DNA of 64,000 bases from Liopterus haemorrhoidalis. Taxonomy: Eukaryota; Arthropoda; Insecta; Coleoptera; Dytiscidae. How positions within the stretch are numbered: the stretch's first letter is position 1; every line of letters starts with the position of its first letter. Under the pieces are notes generated by a model that did no database searches, was not told the DNA's origin, and worked only from the letters and a program-made list of their open reading frames with translations. Position numbers and translations under genes: made by a program. The stretch spans positions 4,918,924 through 4,982,923 of the forward strand of contig OZ020616.1 in assembly GCA_963971575.1 (NCBI GenBank), read 5' to 3'. Below are positions 44,893 to 56,905 of this stretch, piece after piece.

Positions 44893-46328
44893 ACTAGAGA
44901 TGGGAATTTCGGCTCAGTTTTCGGAACCGGATCAGTGGAGTTCGTTCAGTTTGCTGAGCCAACTCATTGATCCGGCTAAGTAAACATGTTCCCTAGACAC
45001 AAGTCGGTCAGTTGTCGGTCGTTCGCTTAATACGGTTGTTGGTTTGCAATATGTAGGTAGAACGTCGCTCAATAGACCATATTAGTAACTACGTCACAAA
45101 ATGGGATTCAGTGCTGCCGTCTCGCGGTTGGATTCCTTTTATTTGAATTTAGCATGTTGTTTTTTTGTTAAATTGTATTTTGGAAATATAAATTAAGTTT
45201 TAAATGTAAGAGAGTGCTTTACATCAAAACTACAAGTCAATATTTATTTATTAAAATTCTTGTTTTATACATTATAATTTAATATATCATTATTTTTGCA
45301 GAACAATATTATTTTGCAGGTTAATTTTGAAAAATTTACGTTAATAATCGTTATTATGGCAAGTAACATAGCAATAAGTGTGTGTGCCATATCTAAATGG
45401 TTTAAAGGAATAATATGTTGTTTTTAATTTTCCATTATTTTTTCATTTTCATCTGTCGAAAAACGAAAAAATTTGCAATTAATAATGTAGATGTAATTGT
45501 TACAATTTGGAGCAAAACAATACACCAATATGCATTCTAAAACAAAATATTAATGATTACTTAGTGTTAATTAAATAAATACTAAAGATATTCCGATTTT
45601 CATATTATGTAAAAACGTAACCTATAAATATATCTTCGAATCCTTATTTATGTATTTATAAAATCATTATTCTATAATATAAAGTGTCTGGACTGTATAT
45701 ATTAATATATATTTATCAAAAATACATATTTTATGCTCCAAAATTGAAAATATTTATAAAATTAAGGTAACAAAAGTAATGTCCCATGTATTATAAACTT
45801 CAAAAGGACTCAGCTCTCAGATGGCAGCACATGTATGTGACGACACACTAATATGGTCTATTAAATAAATAAAACTCTATAGACGTGAATTATCTAACAT
45901 CTTTGCCGGGTTAATGGTAAACAAACAATTCACTTTATGTAGTTACTGTATTTTAATGTATTAAGTTTATGGCGATGTTTATTGCTCTTATAAATCGGAC
46001 ATCTGGGATTTGGGCATTATTTTTAATATTTTTATATAGTATGGTTGTAAGAAAGTACAGTCTAAGCCTATTAGTTTCAAATAGACTGCCCTACAAATTG
46101 ATGACAAAATACACTTTATGATTATACATTACAAGCCGTGTTTTCGCGAAGTTCAACATGACATCGATCCAGATCCGGATCACTCCGGTCACTGCTCACA
46201 ATCGCCAAACAATCGTATCTTTGAAACTTGAAACTATGCAGTGAGCCGTGAGCCGGCTCATTTCAATTTGGTGTACCGTGTCACTTCGTTCAGTGTACTG
46301 AGCTGGCTCAGTGAGCCGGTTCGTTCAT
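44893..46328. mobile_element. Repeat L, copy 1, inside mariner H
   Basis: It starts ACTAGAGATGGGAATTTCGG and shares about 150 bp of 5' sequence with 63703-64000, rich in GAGCC, GGATCA and GGTCGTTCG. The right side is rich in GAGCCGGCTC-like motifs and ends near TTCGTTCATGA. Its boundaries are inferred from the mariner H frame. Element K (45071-45862) is inside it. Confidence 0.65.
45071..45862. mobile_element. Inverted-repeat element K, 792 bp
   Basis: The ends are the exact inverse repeat AATAGACCATATTAGT, followed inside by TACGTCACA-like sequence on both sides. No transposase is visible. The outermost bases AATAG...CTATT match the form of the THAP family termini. Confidence 0.8.
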
Positions 46329-46782
46329 GAATGACCCAACAACAGTGCATCGATGAACTTAATTCGACTATCGGCGATGAAGCACCATCAAGGACTACTG
46401 TTTATCGATAGTTTGCTGACTTCAATCGTGGCCGTAGTTCGCTTAAAGACGAATTTCAATGAAGGTCGTTCAAAATCGGTTGTTGTTTCGGAAAATATTG
46501 AAGCTGTGCGTGACTGATACTGCAAGATCTTCATGTGACTTATCGTGATATTGAGGTATACTTGGGCATTAGTGGGACCAGCATACATTCACTATTACAT
46601 GAACATTTGGCCGTCGAAAGGATTTATTCACGTTAGATCCCACATAATTTGACAATCGCAGTGAAAAAAACCTCAATCGGAGTGGAAAAAGTGCTTCGAA
46701 AATTGGTTCAAACACATGCACAGGTGTATAGATCTTTATGGAAAATATTTTGAAAACAATAAAGCCACTTTTGTTGATAAAT

Positions 46783-47664
46783 AATAGGGGATAGGCATGA
46801 TTTTTTTAATTTTTTTTATTATATTCCTCTTGTTGCATATAAACATAAAAAACAGTTTTTATTTATTTTATTTTTTTTAATTTGAAGGCTTAAAAAAATC
46901 ATAAATGTATGTAGCGCGCGAAAACGACGTGTGACGTCATACCCTTCTAACTGACACATGACACTACTAGTCTAGCCAGCGTACATAGTCTGTTGTGAAC
47001 TTATTTGTTTGTATAACTTTTATAGGTTATGTAAAGTTAGAGTGATTTTAATTAAAATAAAGTTTAATTCTATAAAAACAATTTATACATGTTTACCGAA
47101 TTAAATTTTATATTAAAATATATAAAATATGGAAGATCCAGGCCCCAGTACTTCGAAACATAGTCGAAAATATTGTTTAGTACCAATGTGCACAAATAGT
47201 TCAATTAGAAATCCAAAAAAATAATTTATATCATTACCTGATGACGAAAAACAACAGAAAAGCTATGAGGCGAAATAAAACCGATATTTCAGAAAAAAGT
47301 AAACTTTATGTTTGTGAAGACCATTTTAATGTGAGTACATATATTTTATTAATTATTTTAATAATAAATGCGTGAAAAATTGTTTAAAAACAAATACAAA
47401 ACTCTCAAACAATACAATATAAACACGTAAACATTATGTTTTGTCTGTATCTGTGAGGTCAAACTCTTACAGTCTCAGTCGTATCTACTCGGCAACCTTC
47501 GCGGCGTGGTCGGCTTATTTCAAATTTACAATATTTTAAATAAAAAATTTGGCTATAATATTAATTAAAATGTGATTTTTGTTGTGTTAGGTGACATAAC
47601 TAACATTAAAATATCAAAAAAATTTAGTTTTAAGGAAATATAAATTTTATGCGTATCCCCTATT
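46783..47664 (+). mobile_element. THAP-domain DNA transposon, copy C (882 bp)
   Basis: Nearly identical to copy B, with the same TAA before FISLP, the same exon deletion and the same GTGAGT donor (near 47331). It sits in the 3' part of mariner H, where AAATA|ATTG would restore a continuous sequence, again an AATT target. The exon starts at the ATG near 47129. Confidence 0.9.
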
Positions 47665-47703
47665 GTTTTTGATCTCAAATCCCGAAATATAAAAGGCAAC
47701 GTA

Positions 47704-49012
47704 TAAGGACAGTTACCGATCCTAGCGATATAAATTATTGAATGAATTGAAAATTAACAATCAATCAAATTGATCCGACTATATTTGGTCTAAATTCCAT
47801 GGCCAAAACAAATATATGTTTATATTGCGCGAAATCTAGCTACATCGTCTTCTTAAATATGATGTTTTGGTTCCATATTTTTAACTCGATTTTTCTACTA
47901 AAAAATAAATCTATATGCACGAAAATTAAAGTAATTGGATGATTTAATTATTTTGTATTCTTACTAGTTTAATAATATGCGTAAGGTAATTAGTCAATTC
48001 GAAGACAGATTTTAATTTTTGGGCCGGATTCCTCCAGCGAGTAGTTCAGAGACCCCTTTATATAAAATTAAAAATTAAAAAACTAACAACAACGTACGAT
48101 AAAGTAAATGTGTGTTTTTAACAATATTGTTTTTTACTTTTAATTTTATTTTTGTGCAAAAATTTTAATTTTAGTTTCTAAAAATAAAAAATATCACTTA
48201 AATATTCTTTTGATGAAAGTATGTAATAAAAGGCTGTAATGTACGTTTTTGAAATCATATGTTGCACAAGTTTTTAAGAGCGGCTTGCTTTGTGGAATTG
48301 CTCCGGCAGACACACAACTAACAGAACAATTTTAATGCATTTTGAACAGAGAATGCACTGTTACATATCCAATCTAAATTGAGCATCAGTTTCGCACAAC
48401 ATTCCAAATTTCCAAAATTAATTAAGTAAAGGATATTATTCGAGATTAATGCAACATGAATTATCCAAAGTGTATTACAAATGCATTTGTTGGTTTCTTA
48501 CATGAGAGATGCTAATAAATATATTTGTAGCGTATAATTTCAACCCTAAAGAGTCAAAATGGGTGACATGTGATTTCAAGGATTTCTTAATACCTCTTAG
48601 GACCAATAATATATTGACTTGCTTTTTGCTTACCAAGATTGACCATATACAAGTTTAAAAACAAACAGAGAATTTTACGCTAATGAGACCATCAATATAC
48701 CGTAGCGAAGCACGAGTTTTCAGCTAGTTTGTTATATATTTGTTAGTATCTCAAAAGAATAATTTCTTGATTCAAAAAAATGCATGTTTTGACTTTTCTT
48801 TTTTATTGAATCGTTGATTCATTTAAACTGAATACGCAATGAATGTCATAATACTTGACCAGTAAGGCTGAATAATAGAATATTAATGTAGTTATAAATT
48901 ATAGAATAAAAATGAAAAGGGGGTCTACTTTTATTCATTTTCAATGACCTTTATTGAAAAATGAAAACAAAATTAACAGTGAGAATTAATTTTTAAGAAA
49001 TTGTTCAAACTA
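47704..49012. other. Unassigned stretch; possible Helitron end near 48730
   Basis: GTAGCGAAGCACGAGTTTTC followed by AGCTAGT at about 48700-48730 resembles the hairpin-plus-CTAG end of Helitrons in insects. No 5' end or replication gene was found. The rest is AT-rich. Confidence 0.35.
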
Positions 49013-50282
49013 TCAGGTCTACAAGTAGGATTTTTTTTAAAAATATAACACATTAAACTCAAAAAAACAGTAAAAGTTTATTTATTCAAAGTATGTTCCA
49101 TTAGAAGTTATACATTTTTCCCATCTTTCAGGCAATTTGTGAATACCTCGCCAGTAGAACTCTTCCCCTTTCCCCGCAAACCATTCATCTAGCCATTCTT
49201 CACATTTTCATGTGAACAAAAGTGCTGCTCGGCAAGTGCGTGACCCATCGATGCGAACAAATGGTAATCTGAAGGGGCCAAGTCTGGTAAGTAAGCGGCA
49301 TGGGGTAGCACTTCCCACTTGAGTGCCTCCAATGTGTTGCAAACTGCTTTTGCCTTATGTGATGGAGCGTTACCGTGAAGAAAGATTACCTTGTGCTGTC
49401 TTCTTTCGTATTCTGGTCGTTTTATGAGCAGCGAATGGTTCAATTCGATCAGTTGTTGTTGGTAGCGTTGAGTATTAACTGTTTCACCAGGTTTTAACAA
49501 TTCATAATAGACCACATCCTTTTGGTGCCACCAAGTACAGAGCATTGTCTTTTTGCCAAAGCGATTCGGTCTTGCAGTTGATGTGGATGGTGAGCCTGGG
49601 TTCACCCATGATTTTTTGCGTTTGGGATTTTCAAAATAAATCCATTTTTCATCGCCAGTAATGATACGATGCAAAAAAGACTTTCTTTTGTATCGTGCAA
49701 GCAAAATTTCACAAGTGTTTTTGTGTTTTTCCATCTGCCTCTCATTCAATGCATGTGGAACCCATCTGCCGACTTTCTGGATCTTACCCATCTTTCGTAG
49801 GCGATTGGAAACAGCTTGTTGACTAACGCCTAACTGCTCTGCTAGTTGTTTTTGTGATTGACTATCGTCTTCCTGTAGCAATGTTTTTAATTTTGTATCT
49901 TCATATTTTTTTGGAGGTTTTCCATGTTATTTGTCTGTAAGTCACCACTTTTGAAACGCCGAAACCATCGTTCACACGTATCTTGCGATGAAGCATATTC
50001 ACCATAAGCTTCTCGAAGCAGTCGGTATGATTCAGCAGCAGTTTTTTTCAAATGAAAACAAAACAGTAGTACTGTCCACGAATGCTCTTTATTTGGCACA
50101 AAATTTGACATTTTTAACACAGTAAAACAAAACTATATGATCACTATTCAAATTATAACCTATACGCATTTGACACTTAATGATAACTTATAAAAACGCC
50201 ATATGTGTTGAAACTTTGAAGTATACACTTTGTTTGCGCGGCAAGTTTGAAAAAAATCCGCATTTCATACTTGTAGACCTGA
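49013..50282 (-). mobile_element. Mariner I, complete element (1,270 bp)
   Basis: Ends are TCAGGTCTACAAGTA in inverse orientation, flanked by TA (49011-49012, 50283-50284). The length is that of an intact mariner. It is the only full-length, uninterrupted autonomous-type mariner here and so probably one of the younger insertions. Confidence 0.95.
49090..50111 (-). pseudogene. Mariner I transposase, two frameshifts and a lost catalytic Asp
   Basis: From the ATG near 50108 it reads MSNFVPNKEHSWTVLLFCFH, LKKTAAESYRLLREAYGEYA and ERWFRRFKSGDLQ. A one-base shift near 49920 leads to TLLQEDDSQSQKQLAEQLGV, IITGDEKWIYFENPKRKKSW (first aspartate) and ELLKPGETVNTQRYQQQL. VIFLHGNAPSHKAK has glycine where the second aspartate belongs; LPDLAPSDYHLFASMGHAL has the third. 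A one-base deletion near 49190 shifts EEWLDEWFAGKGEEFYWRGI and PERWEKCITSNGTYFE. Otherwise it covers the family's full length of about 340 residues. Confidence 0.95.
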
Positions 50283-51043
50283 TAGCTTTTCATGTACCCT
50301 GCACAAGCTTTTAATTTTGGGTCCCGAAAACAAGAATAAAGAAAAGAAAAATGGATCAAAGTGACGAGCAAATAATAAGGAAAACGGATAGAGCTGATGA
50401 GCTAAAATAGGGGTTGGGCACTCTTTGTTGGTTTATAAACTTTTATATTATGATTAACATGGCTGTTCAACCAAGTACATCGAAAGATGTAACAAATTAA
50501 TTTGTTATCGTGTAAAACGCTCATAACAGCAGCGCCAACTACTCCGTCCTTTAAAAAAATAGGTCCAACCGTTGTGCACCATCATTTATCATACAGATAG
50601 ATAAACCCATTTTTGACGATAATAAGAAGTCCAATATAATAATCAACAAATATACTACTCAGCATAAATCATGCTACGATAATGATGATAATTATATTGT
50701 TACTATTTATTGGTACTATTTTTCTTACTTCCTAACTAGAGTATAAAACTGTGTGATTTTGGATAACGGTAAGCAGATTAAATTCAACCTCCTCTTGGGA
50801 TTTCAGCAAAAATTGACAGTTACATAAATGAAACTGTTAAAATTTTTCTATTCTCCTGATAATTTCGACACGGTACAAATGAATTCGAAATTTTATTATA
50901 TTATCGGAAATTTTACTGTATTACGTGCATTAAAACTACATTCAAAATTGTTTTACAATAATGCAGGATGATTTTATGACAGCCAATTTTCTATTTAATA
51001 ATAACTTGAATAGACTTAGAAAACATACATGGAATACATAGAG
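50283..51043. other. Unassigned stretch
   Basis: Nothing recognised. Confidence 0.5.
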
Positions 51044-51456
51044 TAGGGTGACCATTTTCTTAAGAAGGTAATGCGGGACGGAGCAAAAAAAAGGTCCTCA
51101 TCTTCCCAAATCCAAGTGAAGAGCAAACAAAAAAAAGGTCCTCACCTCCCAAATCCAACTGAAGAGCAAAAAAAAGTCCTCACCTCCCAAATCCAAGTGA
51201 AGAGCAAAAAAAAAGGTCCTCATCTCCCAAATCCAAGTGAAGAGCAAAAAAAAGGTCCTCATTTCCTCAAATACAAATTACAATGACGAGCCTTGATCTG
51301 TACTGATTTTTGGGTAATAAAGTATTATTATTATTATTATTATTAATGTGGAACAAAATGTTAAAATGCGGGACTTTTGCGGGACGCATCTTAATGCGGG
51401 ACAAAATGTTAGAATGCGGGACAGTCCAGCAATGTGCGGGACGAATGGTCACCCTA
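51044..51456. mobile_element. hAT MITE with internal minisatellite, copy 1 (413 bp)
   Basis: Perfect 8-bp duplication ACATAGAG (51036-51043, 51457-51464). Ends are TAGGGTGACCATT and its approximate inverse. Inside are about five units of a 40-43-bp repeat (AAGGTCCTCACCTCCCAAAT, CCAAGTGAAGAGC, A run) and GCGGGACAAAATGTTA motifs. About 75 bp ending in a TTA run (51322-51345) are absent from copy 2 and look like a truncated LINE tail. The repeat reads open as GPHLPNPSEEQKK, probably by chance. Confidence 0.9.
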
Positions 51457-51479
51457 ACATAGAGTCGAGGACGAAATTT

Positions 51480-51591
51480 AGTGGACAGTACCTACATACA
51501 ACAAATAGCAAAATCTAAATTAAAAATTAAAGAAGGTTTTATAAAAACTTTAGGAGATACGGTTATTTGTTTGAAAAGATAGGTACTGTCC
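51480..51591. mobile_element. Small inverted-repeat element, right end displaced to 53358
   Basis: AGTGGACAGTACCTA at 51480 and TAGGTACTGTCC at 51580 continuing at 53359 with ACT form a 15-bp inverted repeat around about 85 bp. The insertion at 51592-53348 split the right repeat. Confidence 0.55.
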
Positions 51592-53348
51592 AAGATTATT
51601 AAAGTAAAGGTTGTCTCGTTACTTCTGACCAATCAGAGCGTGAGAGGGAATACGTCACACGTATGCGTAGTTCAAACTAGAATACAGAATTAATATAGAT
51701 GTTGCACGTTTTTAAATATTTTTATTGAATATTTTCATAATAGATATTTATTTCAAGACAATTCTACTGAATAAATTATAAATAAAAACCACAGGAAATT
51801 TTATACTGATTTATATAAAATTTAAGGTGATGAATATTTGTATTATAGTTAATAAATAACAATAAAATCGAATACAAATATAATTTTAGGTATATTTAAA
51901 TAAAAATAGATAAACAATTTGCTATAATAATAAAGTAATTAATAAAATTGGAGGTTATATCTGTTTTTAAAAACGGCTGGACGTATTTTAACGAAATTTG
52001 GTACAATAGAGTAGAACCAGAATCTAATATAGGCATGGTATCTCAAAATTTTCTTTCTTATGGGGTGTTTCTGGATTAAAACTGTTACTAGAAAACTTAA
52101 AATATTTCCTTTATAAACAGAACTATCTTAACAGAAAAAACTATACAATAAAAATTGTTTATAAGAAAACAAATCTTATTTGTTCCATGCATTTTTTTCA
52201 ATTTGATGAATATTAGGATAGTTATGGGGGGACACCCTAAAACTAAAATATTGAAATATTTCACTTATTATTCTCTTCACATCAAAAATTAATGTAAGAA
52301 AATTTATTTAGAATGAAGAAACATTTATTTCGAAGAAACAAGATATTAAAACAAGTAGAAAATCAAAAAATTAAACGATTGTTTTATATTTATAGGGGAA
52401 AAATTTTAAGATCGTAGCGCCACGCGGATTTTTTTGAAACCATTCTAAATCAGATACCACTTGACATTTACTAGTAAATAATAGCGAAAAGTGTATCAAA
52501 AAACGACAAAAAATAAATAATTGTTTGGGATTGTCTGATATTGTGAAGTGACATTACTTGTAAACATCTAAAATACTACATTTTGTGATCTGGTTTTAAG
52601 TTAAGGCGGTTTTCCATTGTCGATTATTTTAACTATATTGGGGGAAATAATAATTCCCGTGTTGTTTACCAAGGGGTAGAAATCTACAATGCTGGGCATA
52701 TAATATTGTGTGGAGTCACTGAAAAAAACAGAGAGTTCATAAAGATTTATGCATTATACCTACAAACTTGTGCATTACAAACCCACACACAATAACAGGA
52801 ATTTTCAAGATATGCGATAATAAATACAAAATTGAAAATATTTTTTGTAGTCACTATCATTAAAATGTAATGAGCAAACTTTGATATAAGGGCTCACTTT
52901 TTTCCAATTTTTAAATTGTTTATCTAAACATTGCGTCGATTCCTAACCTCTTGCTTTCCCAATTTTGTTTCGAACCGTACGGTGTCTGATATTAGTGGAA
53001 ACAAATGAAACGATATATCCGGGTTTCTTCTTTTCAATGAATTGCACATAGGCACACAACAATATGTATTATACATTTTTCAATGATTATAATAAAACTT
53101 TAAAAACAAACTTCATACAAAACCAATACACAAAACGAAATGTTATCTGATGTACACAAGTTGAAACGCTCACCAGATGGTAGGGTGCTTAGCTGCAAAT
53201 CCCTATAGCCAAATATCAAACTTCACGTGTATGTAACATATACGATAAACAAAGACTGATGTCCCGTTAGCATACGGATGACGCCTAGCCTCTCTATTTA
53301 CCCCTACCACTACAAGTTACTAGACAACCTTATGCTTTAATAATCGTG
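51592..53348. mobile_element. Element with 10-bp duplication, possibly Mutator-like (1,757 bp)
   Basis: GGTACTGTCC occurs at 51582-51591 and 53349-53358. The ends share GATTATTAAAG, then AAGGTTGTCT and a GTTACTT-like block in inverse orientation over about 45 bp. Duplications of 9-11 bp are typical of Mutator-like elements. No transposase is readable, and the interior is AT-rich. Confidence 0.6.
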
Positions 53349-53358
53349 GGTACTGTCC

Positions 53359-53844
53359 ACTTACTCTAATCCCTGATTTAACATTTACTATCAAATATAT
53401 TTTATTTTGTCTGTTAAAAAAGATCGAAATTTTTTATTGCAAAAAAAAATCAATTAATCCGTACCCAATTAAAATTCTTTTATTTTTATTACCACGTGTA
53501 CGATTCTATATTTCTTTCTCTATTTTTCCTTTCATTCACACGATATTTGATTTTTATCAAATAAATGATTACAGACCGTTCATATTTGGTTTTATTTTCC
53601 GTCACTCTCCAATCCGATTACCTCGCATGTTTTCAATACCTATCGGATTTGATTTTTCATATTGCAAAAGATTTCCTTTAGATAACCTAAGACCTTAGAG
53701 CTGACTTATCGCCACATGTGGTGAAATGATTTTCATTCATTTCAAAAATTGAACTAATTCTTACTAAAACAATATGCGGAAATTCTGAAATCATATGTCT
53801 GAAATAGAATATTTAGAGTTAAACAAGAAAATGAATACTTTAAT
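53359..53844. other. Unassigned gap
   Basis: Nothing recognised. Confidence 0.5.
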
Positions 53845-53912
53845 TTCAGTGAAATAAAAACTGGAGTGCCTCAAGGTAATTAATTTGGCCCTATTCTTTA
53901 CCTATGCATGTA
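53845..53912 (+). pseudogene. Small LINE reverse transcriptase relic
   Basis: FSEIKTGVPQGN, a stop, then FGPILYLCM is motif B of a LINE polymerase (usual form TGVPQGSVLGPILYLL). Upstream NTLIS may belong. It ends abruptly near 53915. Confidence 0.65.
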
Positions 53913-54527
53913 AGTTAAGGTGGGACATGCCTGCAAAAACTATAACACAAGGCTTATTAACTTAGTGCGGGAAGAAAACACGATTGGAAAAAGATTCCAT
54001 ATCCTAAGATGTAGGTACAACATCAAGAAAGGTCTCGAAGTCCTAGAAGTGGCCAACTGAAAATCATCCACGGACCTAAAGCTGAATTTATTTAAGTTTA
54101 GGTTCAGGTGCAGGATCAATATGTTAATTTTGGTTCGGTTTCAGGTTCAGGTTCAATAACAGAAATTTTATTAAGTTCAAGAACCTATTTTTTCAGGTTT
54201 GAGTTCGAGTTTCACAGAAAACAGAACCAAGTTATAATTTGTTGTCTGTAAATAAAAATTTATTATGAAAAAAAAGTTCGAATATGTGTAAAAAAAGTAT
54301 TTCAAACATTTAAGCGGAATTAGAATTTGAAATAGTGTAACTTTCAATGATTGATTCGGGCTTTTGGCCATTTTATTTAAGCAATTGTAAATCATATTTA
54401 CATTGAATATTCTAGATTAAGTTGACGTGTCATTATTAAACGTTATTTTTATTACAATTTGTATCATTCTTAATACAAATTGCCGATTTTTAAATTTTTT
54501 TGTCTTCCAAAAATATTAAATTTATTA
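53913..54527. repeat. Degenerate GGTTCAG repeats, otherwise unassigned
   Basis: Between 54095 and 54215, AGGTTCAGGT, GGTTCGGTTTCAGG, AGGTTCAGGTTCAAT and CAGGTTTGAGTTCG recur. This is probably a decayed short tandem repeat. Confidence 0.45.
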
Positions 54528-55184
54528 TATACAGGGTGTTTGTAACGCCGCACTTCGAATAACTCCTTTGTTTTAAGAAATACAAAAAATTCTTCAGGAA
54601 AAAAGTTAAACTAGACAGAAGGGCCCACTTAAGTATTATAATAAGAATTCTGCATCACTTCCGGTTTCAATGGAAATTGTTTCAACTTTTTATCTAGCAT
54701 AAGGTATCGGTATTTTAATTTTTTTCCTTGACAGTACATTAAATCAGCTTTACAAGGAAGTCAAAATAACATACTTTAATTTTAACCATTTCAAAATGGC
54801 GACGATTTATTTACAAAATAATATTAAAATAAGTTAAACATAGCAAGCTTTGAAAATGATTTTGTTACATAAAAAAACCAAAAGACTTTTAATATCAAAC
54901 TCGTACTAACAGGCAAGAAAATTTGCAGGTTTTATTTGGTTTTTTTATGTAACAAAATCATCTTCAATAAAATTTGATTGAAAGGAACATCCTTTTAACA
55001 AGAACATAGCTGCGTATCTATAAGACTAATATTAGTCTTATAGATACGCTGCTCATACGTTAGCACATATGGCTAACATAATACATACGTTATTTAGCAC
55101 AAATTTATTCCGTAGAATAGTGTTTTACCTTGAATTTAATGGGCTTTTTGTGACGTAACGGTCATTTTGTGAACAGCCTGTATA
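54528..55184. mobile_element. Inverted-repeat MITE with two internal hairpins (657 bp)
   Basis: Ends are TATACAGGGTGTTTGTAAC and an inverse reading TATACAGGCTGTTCACAA. Inside, ATGATTTTGTTACATAAAAA at 54857 and its inverse near 54960 form a second stem, and a perfect 38-bp palindrome lies at 55012-55049. No coding capacity. Confidence 0.65.
55012..55049. repeat. Perfect 38-bp palindrome
   Basis: GCGTATCTATAAGACTAAT is followed directly by its exact reverse complement with no spacer. Such sequence could extrude as a cruciform or mark a foldback centre. Confidence 0.95.
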
Positions 55185-56905
55185 ATACTGATTAAAATGC
55201 ACTGTTCGTTTGGTAAAAGATATGGTATTTTAATTTTTCATTGTTTTTATAAAAGTATCTAGCTGTATCTAGATAAAAACATGTTTTGCATGTATCTGTA
55301 TCTAGATATCTTTTATAATTCTGTATCTGTAACTGCATCTAGATACAATTTTTCTTTGATATCTGTATCTGTATCTAGATTTTTTAAATGTATCTATTAC
55401 ATTACTGCAGTTAATGAATTTCTTTCGTAAATAAAATATCATATAGAGCTAATGTTGACTTCGACGTATTCCAAATTGCTCTTATAAACTGATGTAATTT
55501 CGATCATTTAAATTCCATATTACGTATATGTAAGTACCAGTATTTGAATTGTAAAAACATTGAACCATTATTATTTTCCACAAGAGTCTGGGATACATAT
55601 AGAAATTTAATTTAGTCTGTATGTGAATTAATATTTGCGGTTAAAATAATTACATGTATTCATTTTGCAGAATTGGTTTTATAAATTCAATTAGCAAGAT
55701 TTCAGTTTTGTAAAGACGGACGAATCTAATTTATCAAATAAATAGGCTCGAATCAGACGCCATTTTAGAAAAAAACTGCAACTTATCTCAGCCCTCATTG
55801 ACTAATCGAGCAAAACAAAAAACATTTGTTGGATAAAAAATTGCACCAAATATAAAATCACAAAATTATTGATCAGAAAGTGTATTATTAGTTTTTAGAA
55901 TCTTTTGCTTAAAATAGAAAACTAAATAAAAATATTTTTGCCCAGTTGTTTATAAATAAATAAACAAGATTTATTTTTAAGTAAAAATAAGGTTTTTTTG
56001 CATACGCATATATAAAAGGGTACAGTAAAACAAATACCATGTCTGAGAAGAGGAGAAAGGAAATGTTAACTCAAGATGGACCTAAAAGGGATATAATTTT
56101 TAACTCCCTTCAGAGGAAGTTATTAGACGAATGGTGTCGCGCCCGTAAGGCCCTTATTATTATTAAATTAAATTTATGTATTTTAATTTAAAACACAAAA
56201 ACTTGTGTTTTTATAAAATGTTGAGATCCGCTTCCTGCCGGTTCCTTTTGATTTTTTGATTTTTTGATTTTTCAAAAATCACTGATATGCTGACCTGATC
56301 AGTGAGTACTTCGCCTGTCGAATTGTTATTTAACAGTTTCTATTACATTCACGCGTCTCTATCGCGAGTTAGTGATATATCACCCTCTTGGTGTTATCAT
56401 TTATTATTTTTGTGCATCAACACCTGTTGAAAAAACCATCCGAGGACCCAGGAACCTGTTTTTTGGGACATCAGCACCACGTAATGTAAAGTTGGGATGA
56501 TATTCTACATATTTATGACTGAAACCATCACTCTGTAAGTCCATTCCAATTTTACATTAACTCAATTGCATTGTTTATTTTATATTTTTGTAACATATAT
56601 TTCTATTGTGCAAGTTATCACATCAGCTCCGTAACTTATACATTTTGTTTCGCACACGCTGGTCTATTGATCACTTGTTCTGTTTTATTTCAATTAAGAT
56701 TAAATATCTGTATTTTTTTGTATTTAATATTAATAATTATGCTATAGTTGTCAGTGTTTTATAATATTATATTTTTGTGGTACTGTACATTATTTCTGTG
56801 CCACACACATCGTGCTGTGAACTGATAATATAATAATAGGTAATATATTTGAATACAAATGTAATATAACGGCTAAAAACTACTATACCACTTGTTACTG
56901 TTATG
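55185..56905. other. Unassigned; GTATCTGTATCTAGAT repeats at 55255-55400
   Basis: Degenerate GTATCTGTATCTAGAT units occupy about 55255-55400. A short frame at 56040 (MSEKRRKEMLTQDGPKRD) has no family I know. Near 56249-56275 GATTTTTT is repeated. No gene supported. Confidence 0.5.

Larger units (their letters stand above)
44720..47703 (+). mobile_element. Mariner H with three later insertions
   Basis: The leader (44720-44885) ends in LNREHF, the mariner N-terminus. Repeat L (44893-46328) intervenes, then TQQQCIDELNSTIGDEAPS, FADFNRGRSSL and HVTYRDIEVYLGISG follow. After an internal deletion that removed the catalytic domain, CFENWFKHMHRCIDLYGKYF appears. THAP copy C sits in the 3' untranslated part, and the end near 47703 reads CGAAATATAAAAGGCAACGTA. 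Its relatives are close to mariner A. Confidence 0.8.

Noticed and set aside
48696..48730. Helitron
   Set aside because: Only a possible 3' hairpin-CTAG end; no 5' end, Rep or helicase sequence, so kept only as a note.
50359..50385. GACGAGCAAATAATA shared with the piggyBac DEQII codons at 21877
   Set aside because: A 15-base match alone in AT-rich sequence, without neighbouring piggyBac similarity, is too weak.
51071..51286. Repeat protein with GPHLPNPSEEQKK units
   Set aside because: A minisatellite of the hAT MITE; unit lengths vary and the frame is not kept in copy 2.
16555..52430. Shared TTTAAGATCGYAGCGC at 16568 and 52408 as a common element
   Set aside because: The similarity does not extend beyond about 16 bases.
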